From positions 6,728,001 through 6,792,000 of the forward strand of contig NZ_LT629791.1 of NCBI RefSeq assembly GCF_900105925.1: 64,000 bases of DNA. Direction: 5' to 3'. Shown here one piece after another: positions 47,725 through 56,098 of the stretch. The notes beneath the pieces were generated by a model. The model worked only from the letters and a program-made list of their open reading frames with translations, had not been told where the DNA came from and did no database searches. Source of the DNA: Jiangella alkaliphila. GTDB lineage: Bacteria; Actinomycetota; Actinomycetes; Jiangellales; Jiangellaceae. A program made the position numbers and the translations under genes. How positions within the stretch are numbered: position 1 is the stretch's first letter; every line of letters begins with the position of its first letter.

Positions 47725-47805
47725 GTCACGTCCTGGTCTCTTGTCACGTTCGCGGGCCGGAATCCGGCGTTTCGCGCGACACAGACCCAGGACGCGCCTG
47801 ACACC
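47725..47805. repeat. Dispersed palindromic repeat, copy A
   Basis: It contains GTCACGTCCTGGTC at 47725-47738, which recurs exactly at 55767-55780. It also contains a 21-mer at 47785-47805 (ACCCAGGACGCGCC...) that matches 55716-55736 at 20 of 21 positions. The two parts are partly complementary to each other, so this copy can fold into an imperfect hairpin. No gene lies in 47627-47960. Confidence 0.75.
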
Positions 47806-47824
47806 CAGGGCGCCAACCCCATTC

Positions 47825-47880
47825 CCATGATCATCAACCTTTCTGGCTGCCATCACGACACGGAAGGTTGATGATCATGG
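47825..47880. repeat. 17-bp-stem hairpin (GTTGATGATCATGG type)
   Basis: Perfect 17-nt arms: 47825-47841 and 47864-47880 (AAGGTTGATGATCATGG), loop 22 nt. Stem length and the GTTGAT..TGG core resemble the hairpin at 41825-41896. It lies downstream of both the Rrf2 gene and the leftward membrane-protein gene, so it may terminate both. Confidence 0.78.
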
Positions 47881-47960
47881 AGCGGGGCAGCCGAGCCAAC
47901 GCGGCGAACCAGACGCGGACGACCCACGGATCCGGTCCGAGAGCCTCCGATGATCAGGTG

Positions 47961-48968
47961 TCAGCGAGCGGGGGCGAACGACACCTGCTCCACGACGTCG
48001 GCGTCACCGCCGCCGGCCGTACGCGCCTGGGCGCGCCGCGAGCCGGCGGCTGCGAGCAGCAGGCCCAGCAGCACCCACCCGGTCAGGACGAGCAGCGGCT
48101 GGGCCGCGGCCGCCCCGTCGAAGAACGACGTCGACCGCAGCAGCGTCCCGCCCGCGCCGGGCGGCAGGTACTGGCCGAACGTCCCCCAGCCGGACGGCAG
48201 CAGCTCCGGCGCCGACGTCACGCCGGACAGCGGGTTGCCGACGATCAGGAACAGCAGCGCACCCAAGCCGACCGCGGCCGTGCCGATCAGCGAGTGCAGC
48301 CCGATGATCGTGAGCGACACCGCCGCGATGGTCAGGGCGAACGCGCCGGCGTTGGCCACCCAGTCGCCCTCCAGCACGCCGAGCCACGTCTGCATCACCA
48401 GCATCGCCGCCGTGGCGCCACCGGCGGCGGCCAGCAGGGCGCCGAGCACCCGCCGCCAGACGCCGGTCACGAGGAGCGTCATCGCGACACCGACCGCGAG
48501 GCCGCCCATCACCATCGGCAGCGCGCCGGAGCTGAACCCGCTGCCCCGTGGGTCGCCGGAGGGCAGCGGTGCGACGTCCTCGACGACCGGTCCGGCGGGC
48601 TCGGTGCCCGACGAGCCGGCCGCCATCGACGTCGCCACGCCCTGCAGCAGCTGCGCCACCAAGGGGCCGGCGGCCGACGCCGTCAGCACGGACGGCGGGC
48701 CGGACGGCGCCAGGACCACGGCGCCGTAGACGTCGCGGTCGGCGATCGCGTCGCGCGCCTCCTGCTCGGACGCCACGGCCTCGACGGAGAAGCCGCCGGG
48801 CACGGCCTGGTCGAGCTGGTCGGACACCTGGGCGACGGCCTCGGGCGGTCCGGCGACGGCGACGGGGACGTCGCGGGGCGCGATCTCGGAGCTCGGCCAC
48901 ACGAATGCGGTGACCAGGACCCCGAGGACGACGGACAGGCCCAGCGCGATGCCGATGACCCTGCGCAT
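47961..48968 (-). CDS. Multi-pass membrane protein (ABC-2/YhgE-like), TetR-regulated
   Basis: A 335-residue protein with one N-terminal span (RVIGIALGLSVVLGVLVTAFVWP), an external domain of about 110 residues (DVPVAVAGPPEAVAQVSDQL, DRDVYGAVVLAP), then five or more spans (from GALPMVMGGLAVGVAMTLLVTG). This resembles ABC-2 permease or YhgE/Pip-type proteins, without an ATPase nearby. ATG 48968 has GGAGG 8 nt upstream. Two identical TetR-type operators lie in the gap to the divergent TetR gene, so it is the likely target: an exporter or stress-related membrane protein. Confidence 0.72.
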   Translation of the reverse strand: MRRVIGIALGLSVVLGVLVTAFVWPSSEIAPRDVPVAVAGPPEAVAQVSDQLDQAVPGGFSVEAVASEQEARDAIADRDVYGAVVLAPSGPPSVLTASAAGPLVAQLLQGVATSMAAGSSGTEPAGPVVEDVAPLPSGDPRGSGFSSGALPMVMGGLAVGVAMTLLVTGVWRRVLGALLAAAGGATAAMLVMQTWLGVLEGDWVANAGAFALTIAAVSLTIIGLHSLIGTAAVGLGALLFLIVGNPLSGVTSAPELLPSGWGTFGQYLPPGAGGTLLRSTSFFDGAAAAQPLLVLTGWVLLGLLLAAAGSRRAQARTAGGGDADVVEQVSFAPAR

Positions 48969-48989
48969 GGCTTTCCTCCACTGTAAAAC

Positions 48990-49001
48990 GAACGACCGTT
49001 C
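48990..49001. promoter_or_regulatory. TetR operator, copy 1
   Basis: GAACGACCGTTC, a near-perfect palindrome (only the central dinucleotide is asymmetric), 21 bp upstream of the membrane-protein start. It is identical to copy 2 and flanked by an AAAAC tract on the outer side. Confidence 0.82.
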
Positions 49002-49042
49002 TCCTACACCTCCACTGTGCCGACGACGCGCCCGCGTGTCAA

Positions 49043-49054
49043 GAACGACCGTTC
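49043..49054. promoter_or_regulatory. TetR operator, copy 2
   Basis: The same 12-mer, 16 bp upstream of the tetR GTG. The extended sequence around copy 2 is close to the reverse complement of that around copy 1. The centres are 53 bp apart, about five helical turns, which favours binding on one DNA face and joint control of both divergent genes. Confidence 0.82.
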
Positions 49055-49070
49055 GTTTTATGATGAGTTC

Positions 49071-49679
49071 GTGCCCCGTGTCTCCGAAGCCCACCTCGCC
49101 GCTCGGCGCCAGCAGATCCTCGAGGCCGCCTGGCGCTGCTTCAGCCGCCAGGGCTTCCACGCCACCTCCATGCAGGACGTCTTCGCGGAGTCGGGCATGT
49201 CGGCCGGCGCGGTCTACCGGTATTTCCCCAGCAAGGCCGACCTCGTCCGCACGACCGCCGAGGGCATCGCAGGCATCGCCGAGGACGCGTTCCAGGAGCT
49301 GCTGGCCGAGGACCCGGTGCCCCGGCCGGACGAGTCGCTGCGCCGCGTCCTCCTCCACGTCACGCAACTCACCACGTCGCATGAGCTCGACCGCACGAAG
49401 ATCGCGCTGCACGTGTGGTCCGAGGCGGTCCGCGACCCGGAGATCCGCGGCATCGTGACGATCGTCGCCGACCGCATCGCCGACCGGTGGGCACAGCTGG
49501 CCCAGCGCTGGCGCGACGCCGGCTACCTCCCCGCCGACGCCGACACCCGGCAGGTCGCCCGCACGATGTACGGCGTCATGATCGGCTTCGTCGCGCAGCG
49601 GCACATGATCGGCCTCGGCATCGACGACTACCTCGACGGGTTCGCCGCACTCACCAGGCCGCCGGTCCTCAGTCGCTGA
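49071..49679 (+). CDS. TetR-family transcriptional regulator
   Basis: A 202-residue regulator. The helix-turn-helix is in QQILEAAWRCFSRQGFHATSMQDVFAESGMSAGAVYRYFPSKADLVRTT, followed by an all-helical ligand domain with ALHVWSEAVRDPEIR. GTG 49071 is chosen because it gives the normal spacing to the DNA-binding helix and leaves operator copy 2 upstream. It is divergent from the membrane-protein gene. Its 3' end overlaps that of the MarR gene on the other strand by 11 bp. Confidence 0.9.
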   Translation: MPRVSEAHLAARRQQILEAAWRCFSRQGFHATSMQDVFAESGMSAGAVYRYFPSKADLVRTTAEGIAGIAEDAFQELLAEDPVPRPDESLRRVLLHVTQLTTSHELDRTKIALHVWSEAVRDPEIRGIVTIVADRIADRWAQLAQRWRDAGYLPADADTRQVARTMYGVMIGFVAQRHMIGLGIDDYLDGFAALTRPPVLSR

Positions 49680-50175
49680 AGTCGCCCGCGGCCACCCGCA
49701 GCCCGCGCAGGATGTCGAACACCTGCTTGCGGTCGTCGCCGCCGAGCGCGCGCAGGCCGAACTCGGCCTCCATCAGCTCGGTGGTGACCCGGCCGACTGC
49801 GTCGCGGCCGGACTGCGTGATGCGGGCCAGCGTGCCGCGGCCGTCGCGCGGGTTGGGCTCGCGGGTGACGAAGCCGGCGCCCTCGAGCCGCTGGATGGTG
49901 TTGGTGACGCTGGTCGGGTGCACCATGAGCCGCTCGCCGATCTTGGCCATCGGCAGCGCGCCGGTGCGGCTGAAGCTGAGCAGCACCAGCGCCTCGTAGC
50001 GGGCGAAGGTGAGGCCGTAGGGCCGGCAGATGCGGTCGAACTCACCGATCAGCAGCTGCTGCACGCGCATGATCGAGGTGGCCGCGGCCATGGCCTCGGA
50101 CGGGCCGAACCGCTCCCGCCAGATCGACGCGGCGCGGTCGATCGGGTCGAAGTCCAGGTCCAATGGCTCCGCCAT
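49669..50175 (-). CDS. MarR-family transcriptional regulator
   Basis: A 168-residue winged-helix protein: dimerisation helix (AAATSIMRVQQLLIGEFDRICRPYGLTFARYEALVLLSF), recognition helix MAKIGERLMVHPTSVTNTIQRLEGAGFVTR and wing NPRDGRGTLARIT. No target site was found. ATG 50175 lies 11 bp from the end of the PH-domain gene on the same strand, so the two may be co-transcribed. Confidence 0.88.
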   Translation of the reverse strand: MAEPLDLDFDPIDRAASIWRERFGPSEAMAAATSIMRVQQLLIGEFDRICRPYGLTFARYEALVLLSFSRTGALPMAKIGERLMVHPTSVTNTIQRLEGAGFVTREPNPRDGRGTLARITQSGRDAVGRVTTELMEAEFGLRALGGDDRKQVFDILRGLRVAAGDFSD

Positions 50176-50186
50176 GGGCACCCAAC

Positions 50187-50885
50187 CTAGTAGACGCCCT
50201 GGCGGCGGCGAGCGCTGGCCGGTCCCGGGCTGCGCGGATGGTCCGGACGTCGCGGGTTCTTCTTCTTGGGCTCCTCGGCCGCCGGCGCCGACGCGCCGGT
50301 GGCCTCGCGGCGCAGCGCGTGGATGACGCGGGCGACGTCGTTGGGCCGCGGGATGTAGTGGATGTCGCGGACGCCCTGCTCCTGCGCGGCGTTCTCGAGC
50401 ACCAGGTGGCCGGAGCGAAACGGCCGCAGCCACCACGGGCGCACGACGGTGATGTCGAGCAGCCGGACGATCTCCATCTCGGCCTCGTTGAGGGAGAACA
50501 GCCCCCACACGCGGAACACCCGGGAGTCGGTGACGACGAACCGGTCGCGGGCGACGTACAGCGACTTGATCAGCGCCCAGCCGAGCAGCCCGGCGGCGGC
50601 GGCCAGCGGCAGCCAGGCCGTGCGGGCCTGCATGAACGGCGCGACGACGAGCATGAGGATGCCGCCCAGCGCGGCCGCCGCGGGCAACGCGTACAGGATC
50701 GCGCTGTGCTTGCACTCGGCGACGATCTCTTCGCCGGCCACCAGCTTGCGCTTGACCAGCCGGTGCCCGAACCACGAGGTGAAGTTGCGCCAGAACAGCC
50801 GCAGTAGGCCGTCCTCGGCGACGCGGTCGAGCCAGCGGACGAACCCGTCGGTGAGCCCGTCGACCGACCTCCTGGGGGTCCACAT
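50187..50885 (-). CDS. Membrane-anchored bacterial PH-domain protein
   Basis: A 232-residue protein. Two hydrophobic segments (ILYALPAAAALGGILMLVVAP and LPLAAAAGLLGWALIKSLYV) precede a bacterial PH-like domain (ARDRFVVTDSRVFRVWGLFSLNEAEMEIVRLLDITVV...LENAAQEQGVRDIHYIPRPNDV). The C-terminal tail is rich in Lys, Arg and Pro. The role of this family is unknown. A 50-residue membrane protein is encoded 10 bp upstream and is probably its partner. Confidence 0.8.
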   Translation of the reverse strand: MWTPRRSVDGLTDGFVRWLDRVAEDGLLRLFWRNFTSWFGHRLVKRKLVAGEEIVAECKHSAILYALPAAAALGGILMLVVAPFMQARTAWLPLAAAAGLLGWALIKSLYVARDRFVVTDSRVFRVWGLFSLNEAEMEIVRLLDITVVRPWWLRPFRSGHLVLENAAQEQGVRDIHYIPRPNDVARVIHALRREATGASAPAAEEPKKKNPRRPDHPRSPGPASARRRQGVY

Positions 50886-50895
50886 GGCCCAGGAC

Positions 50896-51048
50896 TCAGA
50901 ACAGCTCGGTGAAGAACGTCATGACGCCGTCGAAGAAGTCGGCGATGCCGCCGCCGAGCTCACTGAGCAGGTCGGCGAGACCCTCGGGCTCGGTGAGCAC
51001 GAAGTACACCAAGAACGCGATACCCAGGATGATGAGCGCTTTCCTCAC
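50896..51048 (-). CDS. Small membrane protein, 50 residues
   Basis: The frame from GTG 51048 reads RKALIILGIAFLVYFVLTEP as the membrane helix, then GLADLLSELGGG and a hydrophobic C-terminus with VMTFFTELF. AAAGGA lies 7 nt upstream. It is 10 bp before the PH-domain gene on the same strand. The pattern (short helix, L-T-x-P turn, amphipathic tail) resembles small actinobacterial membrane proteins usually annotated as hypothetical. Function unknown. Confidence 0.7.
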   Translation of the reverse strand: MRKALIILGIAFLVYFVLTEPEGLADLLSELGGGIADFFDGVMTFFTELF

Positions 51049-51150
51049 TGCATCATCCTTTCAAACCGGGGCGCGCGGACGAGGCCCGCCACGCGCTGCT
51101 TCCTGACTTTGTACCTCACCTTGCCCCAAAGACCCCAGCGCCACGCCGGA

Positions 51151-52113
51151 TCATGACACGGCCGCGACGATCTTCTCCGCCGCGGCGTACGGGTCCAGTT
51201 CGCCGGCCAGGACCCCGCGGGCGAGGTCGTCGAGCCGTTCGTCGCCGTGCAGCCCGGCGAACCGGCGGCGCAGGTCGGTGACGGCGATCGCCTCGATCTC
51301 GTCGCGGGCGCGGCGCACCCGGCGGCGCTGCGCCTCGCCGCTCTCGCGGGCCCAGTCGCGGTGCGTGGCGATGGCCTCGACCAGCTCGTCGATGCCCTCA
51401 CCGCGGGCGGCGACGGTGCTGAGGATCGGCTCGCGCCAGTCCCCCGGCGCCCGCTGGGCCAGCCGCACGGTGCTGCGCAGATCGCGGACGACCTGGTCGG
51501 CGCCGTCGCGGTCGGCCTTGTTGACCACGAACACGTCGCCGACCTCGAGGATGCCCGCCTTGGCCGCCTGGACGCCGTCGCCCATGCCGGGCGCGAGCAG
51601 CACCAGCGTGGTGTCGGCGAGCGCGGCGACCTCGACCTCGGACTGCCCGACGCCGACGGTCTCGACCAGCACGACGTCGCAGCCGGCGGCGTCGAGCACC
51701 CGCACCGCCTGCGGCGTCGCCCACGCGAGCCCGCCGAGGTGCCCGCGCGTGGCCATGGACCGGATGAACACGCCGCGGTCGGTCGCGTGGTCCTGCATGC
51801 GGACGCGGTCGCCCAGCAGGGCACCGCCGGTGAACGGCGAGGACGGGTCGACGGCCAGCACGCCGACGCGCAGGCCCTGCGCGCGGTACGCGCCGACGAG
51901 CGCCGACGTGATGGTGGACTTGCCGACGCCGGGCGCTCCGGTGATGCCGACGACGGCCGCCGAGCCGGCGTGCGCGACCAGCTCGGCGGTCAGCTCGCGC
52001 AGGTCGGACGCGCCGTTCTCGACCAGCGTGACCAGCCGGGCGACGGCGCGCGGGTCGCCGTTCACCGCCCGCTCGACCAGGCCGGACGCGGACACCGCCG
52101 CCGAGCCCGTCAC
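51151..52113 (-). CDS. meaB: MeaB-family GTPase, chaperone of B12-dependent acyl-CoA mutases
   Basis: A 320-residue G3E P-loop GTPase. It has Walker [18 protein letters not shown], switch-like [35 protein letters not shown] (Walker B region) and the base-recognition motif [10 protein letters not shown]. It guards loading and rescue of cobalamin in methylmalonyl- or isobutyryl-CoA mutase. The GTG start overlaps the stop of the acetyl-CoA acetyltransferase (GTGA). The likely client is the mutase encoded about 4 kb away or one outside the window. Confidence 0.93.
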   Translation of the reverse strand: MTGSAAVSASGLVERAVNGDPRAVARLVTLVENGASDLRELTAELVAHAGSAAVVGITGAPGVGKSTITSALVGAYRAQGLRVGVLAVDPSSPFTGGALLGDRVRMQDHATDRGVFIRSMATRGHLGGLAWATPQAVRVLDAAGCDVVLVETVGVGQSEVEVAALADTTLVLLAPGMGDGVQAAKAGILEVGDVFVVNKADRDGADQVVRDLRSTVRLAQRAPGDWREPILSTVAARGEGIDELVEAIATHRDWARESGEAQRRRVRRARDEIEAIAVTDLRRRFAGLHGDERLDDLARGVLAGELDPYAAAEKIVAAVS

Positions 52114-53279
52114 GGCACCCGCAGCACCAGCGCGTCGCCCTGGCCGCCGCCTCCGCACAGCCCCGCGGCGCCGACCCCGCCGCCGCGGCGGCCCAGCTCC
52201 AGCGCCAGGTGCAGCACCAGCCGCGCGCCGGACATGCCGATGGGGTGGCCGAGCGCGATGGCGCCGCCGTTGACGTTGACCCTGCCAGGGTCGATGCCCA
52301 GCTCGTGGGTGCTGGCGATGCCGACCGCCGCGAACGCCTCGTTGATCTCGACGAGGTCGAGGTCCTTCGGGTCGATGCCCTCCTTGGCGCACGCGACCCG
52401 GATGGCGTTGGCCGGCTGGCTCTGCAGGGTGGAGTCGGGGCCGGCGACGACACCGTGCGCGCCGACGTGCGCGATGGGTGTGACGCCCAGCTCGGCCGCC
52501 TTCGCCTCACTCATGACGACGACAGCGGCGGCGCCGTCGGACAGCTGCGACGCCGAGCCGGCGGTGATGGTGCCGTCGGGCCGGAAGCTCGGCTTGAGCC
52601 GGGCCAGCGTCTCGGCGGTGGTGTCGGCGCGGATGCCCTCGTCACGATCGACGACCAGCGGGTCGCCCTTGCGCTGCGGCACCTCGACCGCGACGACCTC
52701 GTCGGCGAACAGGCCGTTCTTCCACGCGGCGGCCGCGCGCTGGTGCGACGCGGCCGAGAACTCGTCCTGCTCCTCACGCGTCAGCGTGCGGTTCGCCGAC
52801 TCCGTCAGCGCGCCCATCGCCTGGTCGGTGAAGACGTCGTACAGGCCGTCGTAGGCCATGTGGTCGAGCAGCGTGACGTCGCCGAACTTGAAGCCCTGCC
52901 GCGACTTGGGCAGCAGGTGCGGCGCGTTCGTCATCGACTCCATGCCGCCGGCGACGACGACGTCGAACTCGCCGGCCCGGATCAGCTGCGCGGCCAGCGC
53001 GATGGCGTCGAGCCCGGACAGGCACACCTTGTTGATGGTGAGCGCGGGCACGGTCATCGGGATGCCGGCCTTGACCGCCGCCTGGCGCGCGGTGATCTGG
53101 CCGCCGCCGGCCTGCAGCACCTGGCCCATGATGACGTAGTCGACCTGGCCGGGCGCGACGCCGGAGCGCGCCAGCGCGGCCTCGATGGCGAACCCCCCGA
53201 GGTCGGTGGCCGAGAACCCGGACAGCGATCCCAGCAGCTTCCCGATCGGGGTGCGTGCCCCACCGGCGATGACGGCCAT
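52110..53279 (-). CDS. Acetyl-CoA C-acetyltransferase (thiolase)
   Basis: A 389-residue thiolase with all catalytic landmarks: nucleophile Cys in [16 protein letters not shown] (about residue 86), His in [17 protein letters not shown] (about 347) and Cys in [14 protein letters not shown] (about 377). It makes or cleaves acetoacetyl-CoA. It is coupled to meaB by a 4-bp overlap and follows the epimerase gene by 28 bp. The group fits short-chain acyl-CoA flux. Confidence 0.93.
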   Translation of the reverse strand: MAVIAGGARTPIGKLLGSLSGFSATDLGGFAIEAALARSGVAPGQVDYVIMGQVLQAGGGQITARQAAVKAGIPMTVPALTINKVCLSGLDAIALAAQLIRAGEFDVVVAGGMESMTNAPHLLPKSRQGFKFGDVTLLDHMAYDGLYDVFTDQAMGALTESANRTLTREEQDEFSAASHQRAAAAWKNGLFADEVVAVEVPQRKGDPLVVDRDEGIRADTTAETLARLKPSFRPDGTITAGSASQLSDGAAAVVVMSEAKAAELGVTPIAHVGAHGVVAGPDSTLQSQPANAIRVACAKEGIDPKDLDLVEINEAFAAVGIASTHELGIDPGRVNVNGGAIALGHPIGMSGARLVLHLALELGRRGGGVGAAGLCGGGGQGDALVLRVP

Positions 53280-53307
53280 GCGTCCTCCTCGACGTCGTTG
53301 CTCTCGA

Positions 53308-53742
53308 TTATCCCCGGACCGGCTGGACCGGCTGGACCAGTTCGACCAGTACGCCGCCGGCGTCCTTCGGGTGCACGAAGTTCACCAGCGAGCCGGCGGT
53401 GCCGCGGCGGGCGGTGTCGTAGAGCAGCCGCAGCCCCTGGGCGCGCAGCGTCGCGGCCGCGGCCTCGACGTCGTCGACGCGGTAGGCCAGCTGCTGGATG
53501 CCCGGTCCGCGGGTGTCGAGGAACTTCGCGATGGCGGAGTCGGGACGCAGCGGCGCGAGCAGCTGCAGCCGTGGTCCGTCGTCGCCGCCGGACACCCGCA
53601 GCATGGCCTCGCGCACACCTTGTTCCTCGTTGCGCTCCTCGTGCTCGAGCTCCATGCCGAAGTGCTCGCGGTACCACTCGACTGCGGCGTCGAGGTCGGC
53701 GACGGCCACCCCGACGTGGTCGATCGTCGTGAACAGCGCCAT
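53308..53742 (-). CDS. mce: Methylmalonyl-CoA epimerase
   Basis: A 144-residue vicinal-oxygen-chelate protein with two beta-alpha-beta-beta-beta units. Metal-site positions are seen in [13 protein letters not shown] (His), RLQLLAPL (Gln), [17 protein letters not shown] (Gln where some family members have His) and GVLVELV (Glu). It interconverts (2R)- and (2S)-methylmalonyl-CoA. It is the first gene of the mce-thiolase-meaB group. Confidence 0.92.
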   Translation of the reverse strand: MALFTTIDHVGVAVADLDAAVEWYREHFGMELEHEERNEEQGVREAMLRVSGGDDGPRLQLLAPLRPDSAIAKFLDTRGPGIQQLAYRVDDVEAAAATLRAQGLRLLYDTARRGTAGSLVNFVHPKDAGGVLVELVQPVQPVRG

Positions 53743-54089
53743 GTCCAGAAGGTTACGGCGACGGCCGTCCGGACGAGAATTCGGCGGATCTGTCCCAACC
53801 GGTGGTGAGTTCGCATTTGGACAACTAACGTGTGCTCCTTGGAGGCCAGAGGTCGACCTCCGGAGGGATGCCCCAGCCCGACTACCCCACCGAACCCCTT
53901 AGAGCCGTCAGCCCGCGGTGTGCGGACGTCCACCGCCATCGGCACTGACGCAGTTTCGGAGTACTCTGCGTTGCTATCCGAGGGGCTCGGCGTCCGTGAC
54001 GGGGAAGACCCGGGCAAGCACCTCGACGGATTTCGACAACCAGTGACGTGTGCCTGCCCCTCGGGGTGGCACCCCCTATGAGGGAGAAC
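53743..54089. other. Gene-free stretch before the coiled-coil gene
   Basis: 347 bp upstream of the coiled-coil gene and divergent from the epimerase gene. It contains a 12-bp palindrome GAGGTCGACCTC at 53850-53861 and presumably both promoters, but no convincing -35/-10 pair or riboswitch could be identified. A short open frame from 53830 has no coding character. Confidence 0.5.
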
Positions 54090-55361
54090 ATGAGCGAGGT
54101 TAGGGAAGTGGCGGTCAGGGAGACGGGCGCGGACGGCCTGTCGATCTTCGACGGCTCGCCGACGGGCGGGTTCACCATCGCGATGCGTGGCTACGACCGG
54201 GTCCAGGTCGAACAGCACGTACGGCAACTTGAGGCGACGCTCGCGCAGACGCGCGGCCGCGCCAACGAGCTCGACAAGCAGGTCGTCCGGCTCCGTCAGG
54301 AGCTGGCCGAGGCCAGCACCGAGCTCCGCGAGGTCGAACGTCCGACCTACTCCGGACTCGGGGCCAGGATCGAGCAGCTGCTCCGTCTGGCCGAGGAGCA
54401 GGCCAGCGAGCTGATCGCCCAGGCCGACGCCGAGGCCAGCGAGACCCGCGCCGAGGCGCAGGTCATCGCCACCGAGCTGCGCACCGCCGCCGAGAACGAG
54501 GCGAGCGAGCTGCAGGCGAACGCCAAGCGCGGCGCCGACGAGCTCATCGACGAGGCGCGCATCGAGGCCGAAGAGGTCCGCTCGGCGGCCAACCGCGAGG
54601 CGTCGAACCTCGTCGAGACCGCCAAGCGCGAGGCCGCCAAGGTCCGCTCGGCCATCGACCACGAGACCAGCGAGCGCCGGGCGCAGGCCGAGCGCGAGCT
54701 CAGCCGGCTCCGTGCCGTCGCCGAGCGCGAGGTCACCGAGATGCGCGCCACGGCGAAGCGCGAGGTCGACGACCAGCGCACCACCGCCAAGCGCGAGGCC
54801 GAGACCATGCGCGCCAAGGCCCAGGCGATCCTCGACGAGACGCAGCTGAAGGCCGAGAAGGAGAACACCGAGCACGAGCTGCGCCTGGTCGCCAAGCGCG
54901 AAGAGCTCGAGCGCGAGATCAACGAGCGCTACGAGGCCTCCGTGGCCGAGACGCAGAAGCTGGTGCACGACGCCGAGAACCGCGCCACCGACGCCGAGGC
55001 CCGTGCGGCCGCTGCGCACGATCGCGCCGAGAAGGTCCGCCGCGAGGCCGACGAGCAGGCCAAGGCCCTGGTGGCCGGCGCCAAGCGCAACGCCGAGCAG
55101 CTGGTCGGCGAGGCCAAGGCACACGCCGACAACACGGTCTCCGAGGCCAAGTCCGAGGCGACGTCCACGCTGACCGCCGCCAAGCGCGAGGTCGCCGAGC
55201 TCAACCGGCAGCGCGACAGCATCACCGCGCACCTCAGCCAGCTGCGCAGCCTGCTGGGCGGCCTGGCGCCGGTCGACCCGACCCCCGCGGTCGGCGGCTC
55301 CACCAAGTCCGACGACGTCGTCGACGCCGAACTGGTCGACGACCCCGCTGGGGACAAGTAA
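54090..55361 (+). CDS. Long coiled-coil protein with DivIVA-like N-terminus (Scy/FilP/cellulose-binding type)
   Basis: A 423-residue protein. The segment GGFTIAMRGYDRVQVEQHVRQLEATLAQ (residues 30-57) is the DivIVA-like membrane-targeting and first coiled-coil motif. From about 60 to 385 it is almost unbroken Ala/Glu/Arg/Lys coiled coil with repeating AKREA units. The C-terminal 40 residues are acidic and disordered. Actinobacterial relatives form polar or filamentous scaffolds for growth. ATG 54090 follows AGGGAG; ATG 54078 is also possible. A hairpin terminator follows the stop. Confidence 0.85.
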   Translation: MSEVREVAVRETGADGLSIFDGSPTGGFTIAMRGYDRVQVEQHVRQLEATLAQTRGRANELDKQVVRLRQELAEASTELREVERPTYSGLGARIEQLLRLAEEQASELIAQADAEASETRAEAQVIATELRTAAENEASELQANAKRGADELIDEARIEAEEVRSAANREASNLVETAKREAAKVRSAIDHETSERRAQAERELSRLRAVAEREVTEMRATAKREVDDQRTTAKREAETMRAKAQAILDETQLKAEKENTEHELRLVAKREELEREINERYEASVAETQKLVHDAENRATDAEARAAAAHDRAEKVRREADEQAKALVAGAKRNAEQLVGEAKAHADNTVSEAKSEATSTLTAAKREVAELNRQRDSITAHLSQLRSLLGGLAPVDPTPAVGGSTKSDDVVDAELVDDPAGDK

Positions 55362-55374
55362 CCAGAACGACCAC

Positions 55375-55422
55375 CGACGGCCGGGCGCGTCCTCTTTCGA
55401 GGCAGGACGCGACCGGCCGTCG
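55375..55422 (+). terminator. Terminator hairpin after the coiled-coil gene
   Basis: A two-part stem: CGACGGCCGG (55375-55384) pairs with 55413-55422, and CGCGTCCT (55386-55393) pairs with 55404-55411, separated by one mismatched pair. The 10-nt loop is CTTTCGAGGC-like. It begins 13 bp after the stop codon. Confidence 0.8.
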
Positions 55423-55648
55423 TGCTGCGTTGGTCGGGGGTTTCGCCGAGTTGGGCGTCCCCCCGCTGCCCATTCTCTTAGCCGCGCACGCGCGCCTCAA
55501 GCGGACTGATGGGCGCTTCGCGCCGTCGATGACCGCTTGACCCGCGGGTCCGCCCCCGGCCCAAGGGCGCTATCAGGGGGACGGGGAAGAACCGGGCACA
55601 GCCCGGACCGTTCGCGCCGTTCGCCCGATTTGCGGCGTTGGCTTCCTG

Positions 55649-55736
55649 GGTGTGAGGCGCGTCCTGGGTCTCACGCGCGCCGAAACGGCGAAACGGGCCC
55701 GGAAACGCGCCTCACACCCAGGACGCGCCTCACACC
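55649..55736. repeat. Hairpin with perfect 21-bp stem, dispersed repeat copy B
   Basis: The arms 55649-55669 and 55716-55736 are exact reverse complements over 21 nt and enclose a 46-nt loop that itself carries GAAACGGCGAAACGGG. The right arm differs at one position from 47785-47805. The same sequence therefore occurs three times in the window, once inverted. Confidence 0.85.
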
Positions 55737-55750
55737 AGGTTGGTAAGCGC

Positions 55751-55856
55751 CGGGTCCTGGTCTGCCGTCACGTCCTGGTCCCCCGTCACGCCGCCAGCCC
55801 CGAATCCGCCATTTCGCGTAACCGCAGACCACGACGTCACACCAGACCAGGACCCG
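55751..55856. repeat. Palindromic repeat with 13-bp arms, dispersed repeat copy C
   Basis: CGGGTCCTGGTCT (55751-55763) pairs with 55844-55856. The interior repeats GTCACGTCCTGGTC (55767-55780), identical to 47725-47738. A following CCGAATCCGCCATTTCGCG resembles a stretch at about 47758-47776. Together these define a longer repeat unit shared by the two intergenic regions. Confidence 0.72.
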
Positions 55857-56002
55857 CACCGCCGTCCTCGATGGCAGAAACCGTCCTCGCACCCCATCCA
55901 AGACGGTCACCGACATCGAAGACGGCCGGCGCCATCGACGTCGACTCATCCCCCACGCGGACCGTGCCCGCTCTTCCCCCGTCACCCTGATAGCTGCCAG
56001 TA

Positions 56003-56098
56003 CTTAGACCGCGAGGGTCCGGGTCAAGTCCAAGCCCGGAAGCACAGCGAACAATGAACAGCAGAGGCGCGGACTTGAGGCGGGCCCTCGCGGCTAAG
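56003..56098. repeat. Long imperfect inverted repeat ending at the IS1380 insertion point
   Basis: The left arm 56003-56031 begins CTTAGACCGCGAGGG. The right arm 56071-56098 ends CCCTCGCGGCTAAG. They match over 25 of 28 aligned positions plus one gap, with a 39-nt loop. The last five bases, CTAAG, are the target duplication of the IS1380 element, so the element inserted exactly at the edge of this palindrome. Confidence 0.78.

Larger units (their letters stand above)
55423..56093. other. Repeat-rich intergenic region upstream of the IS1380 element
   Basis: About 670 bp without a credible gene: open frames here are short, Pro/Arg-rich and lack ribosome-binding sites. It holds the palindromes listed at 55649-55736, 55751-55856 and 56003-56098. 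A+T-richer patches suggest a mosaic of repeat elements. Confidence 0.6.

Noticed and set aside
53850-53861. 12-bp palindrome GAGGTCGACCTC as an operator
   Set aside because: Perfect but isolated, with no second copy and no regulator gene beside it. A short GC-rich palindrome is expected by chance.
53950-54080. Possible riboswitch leader of the coiled-coil gene
   Set aside because: GC-rich segments can fold, but none of the conserved cores I know (c-di-AMP, cobalamin, TPP, SAM) could be matched.
53830-54081. 83-codon plus-strand frame before the coiled-coil gene
   Set aside because: No ribosome-binding site, no recognisable pattern, and ordinary random composition for this GC content.
47725-55856. 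Repeats considered as a CRISPR array
   Set aside because: Copies are palindromic, 8 kb apart and irregularly spaced, with no regular spacers and no cas genes.
55537-56057. Several overlapping frames in the intergenic region before the IS1380 element
   Set aside because: Pro/Arg-rich frames that run through palindromic repeats, with no start signals and no family resemblance.
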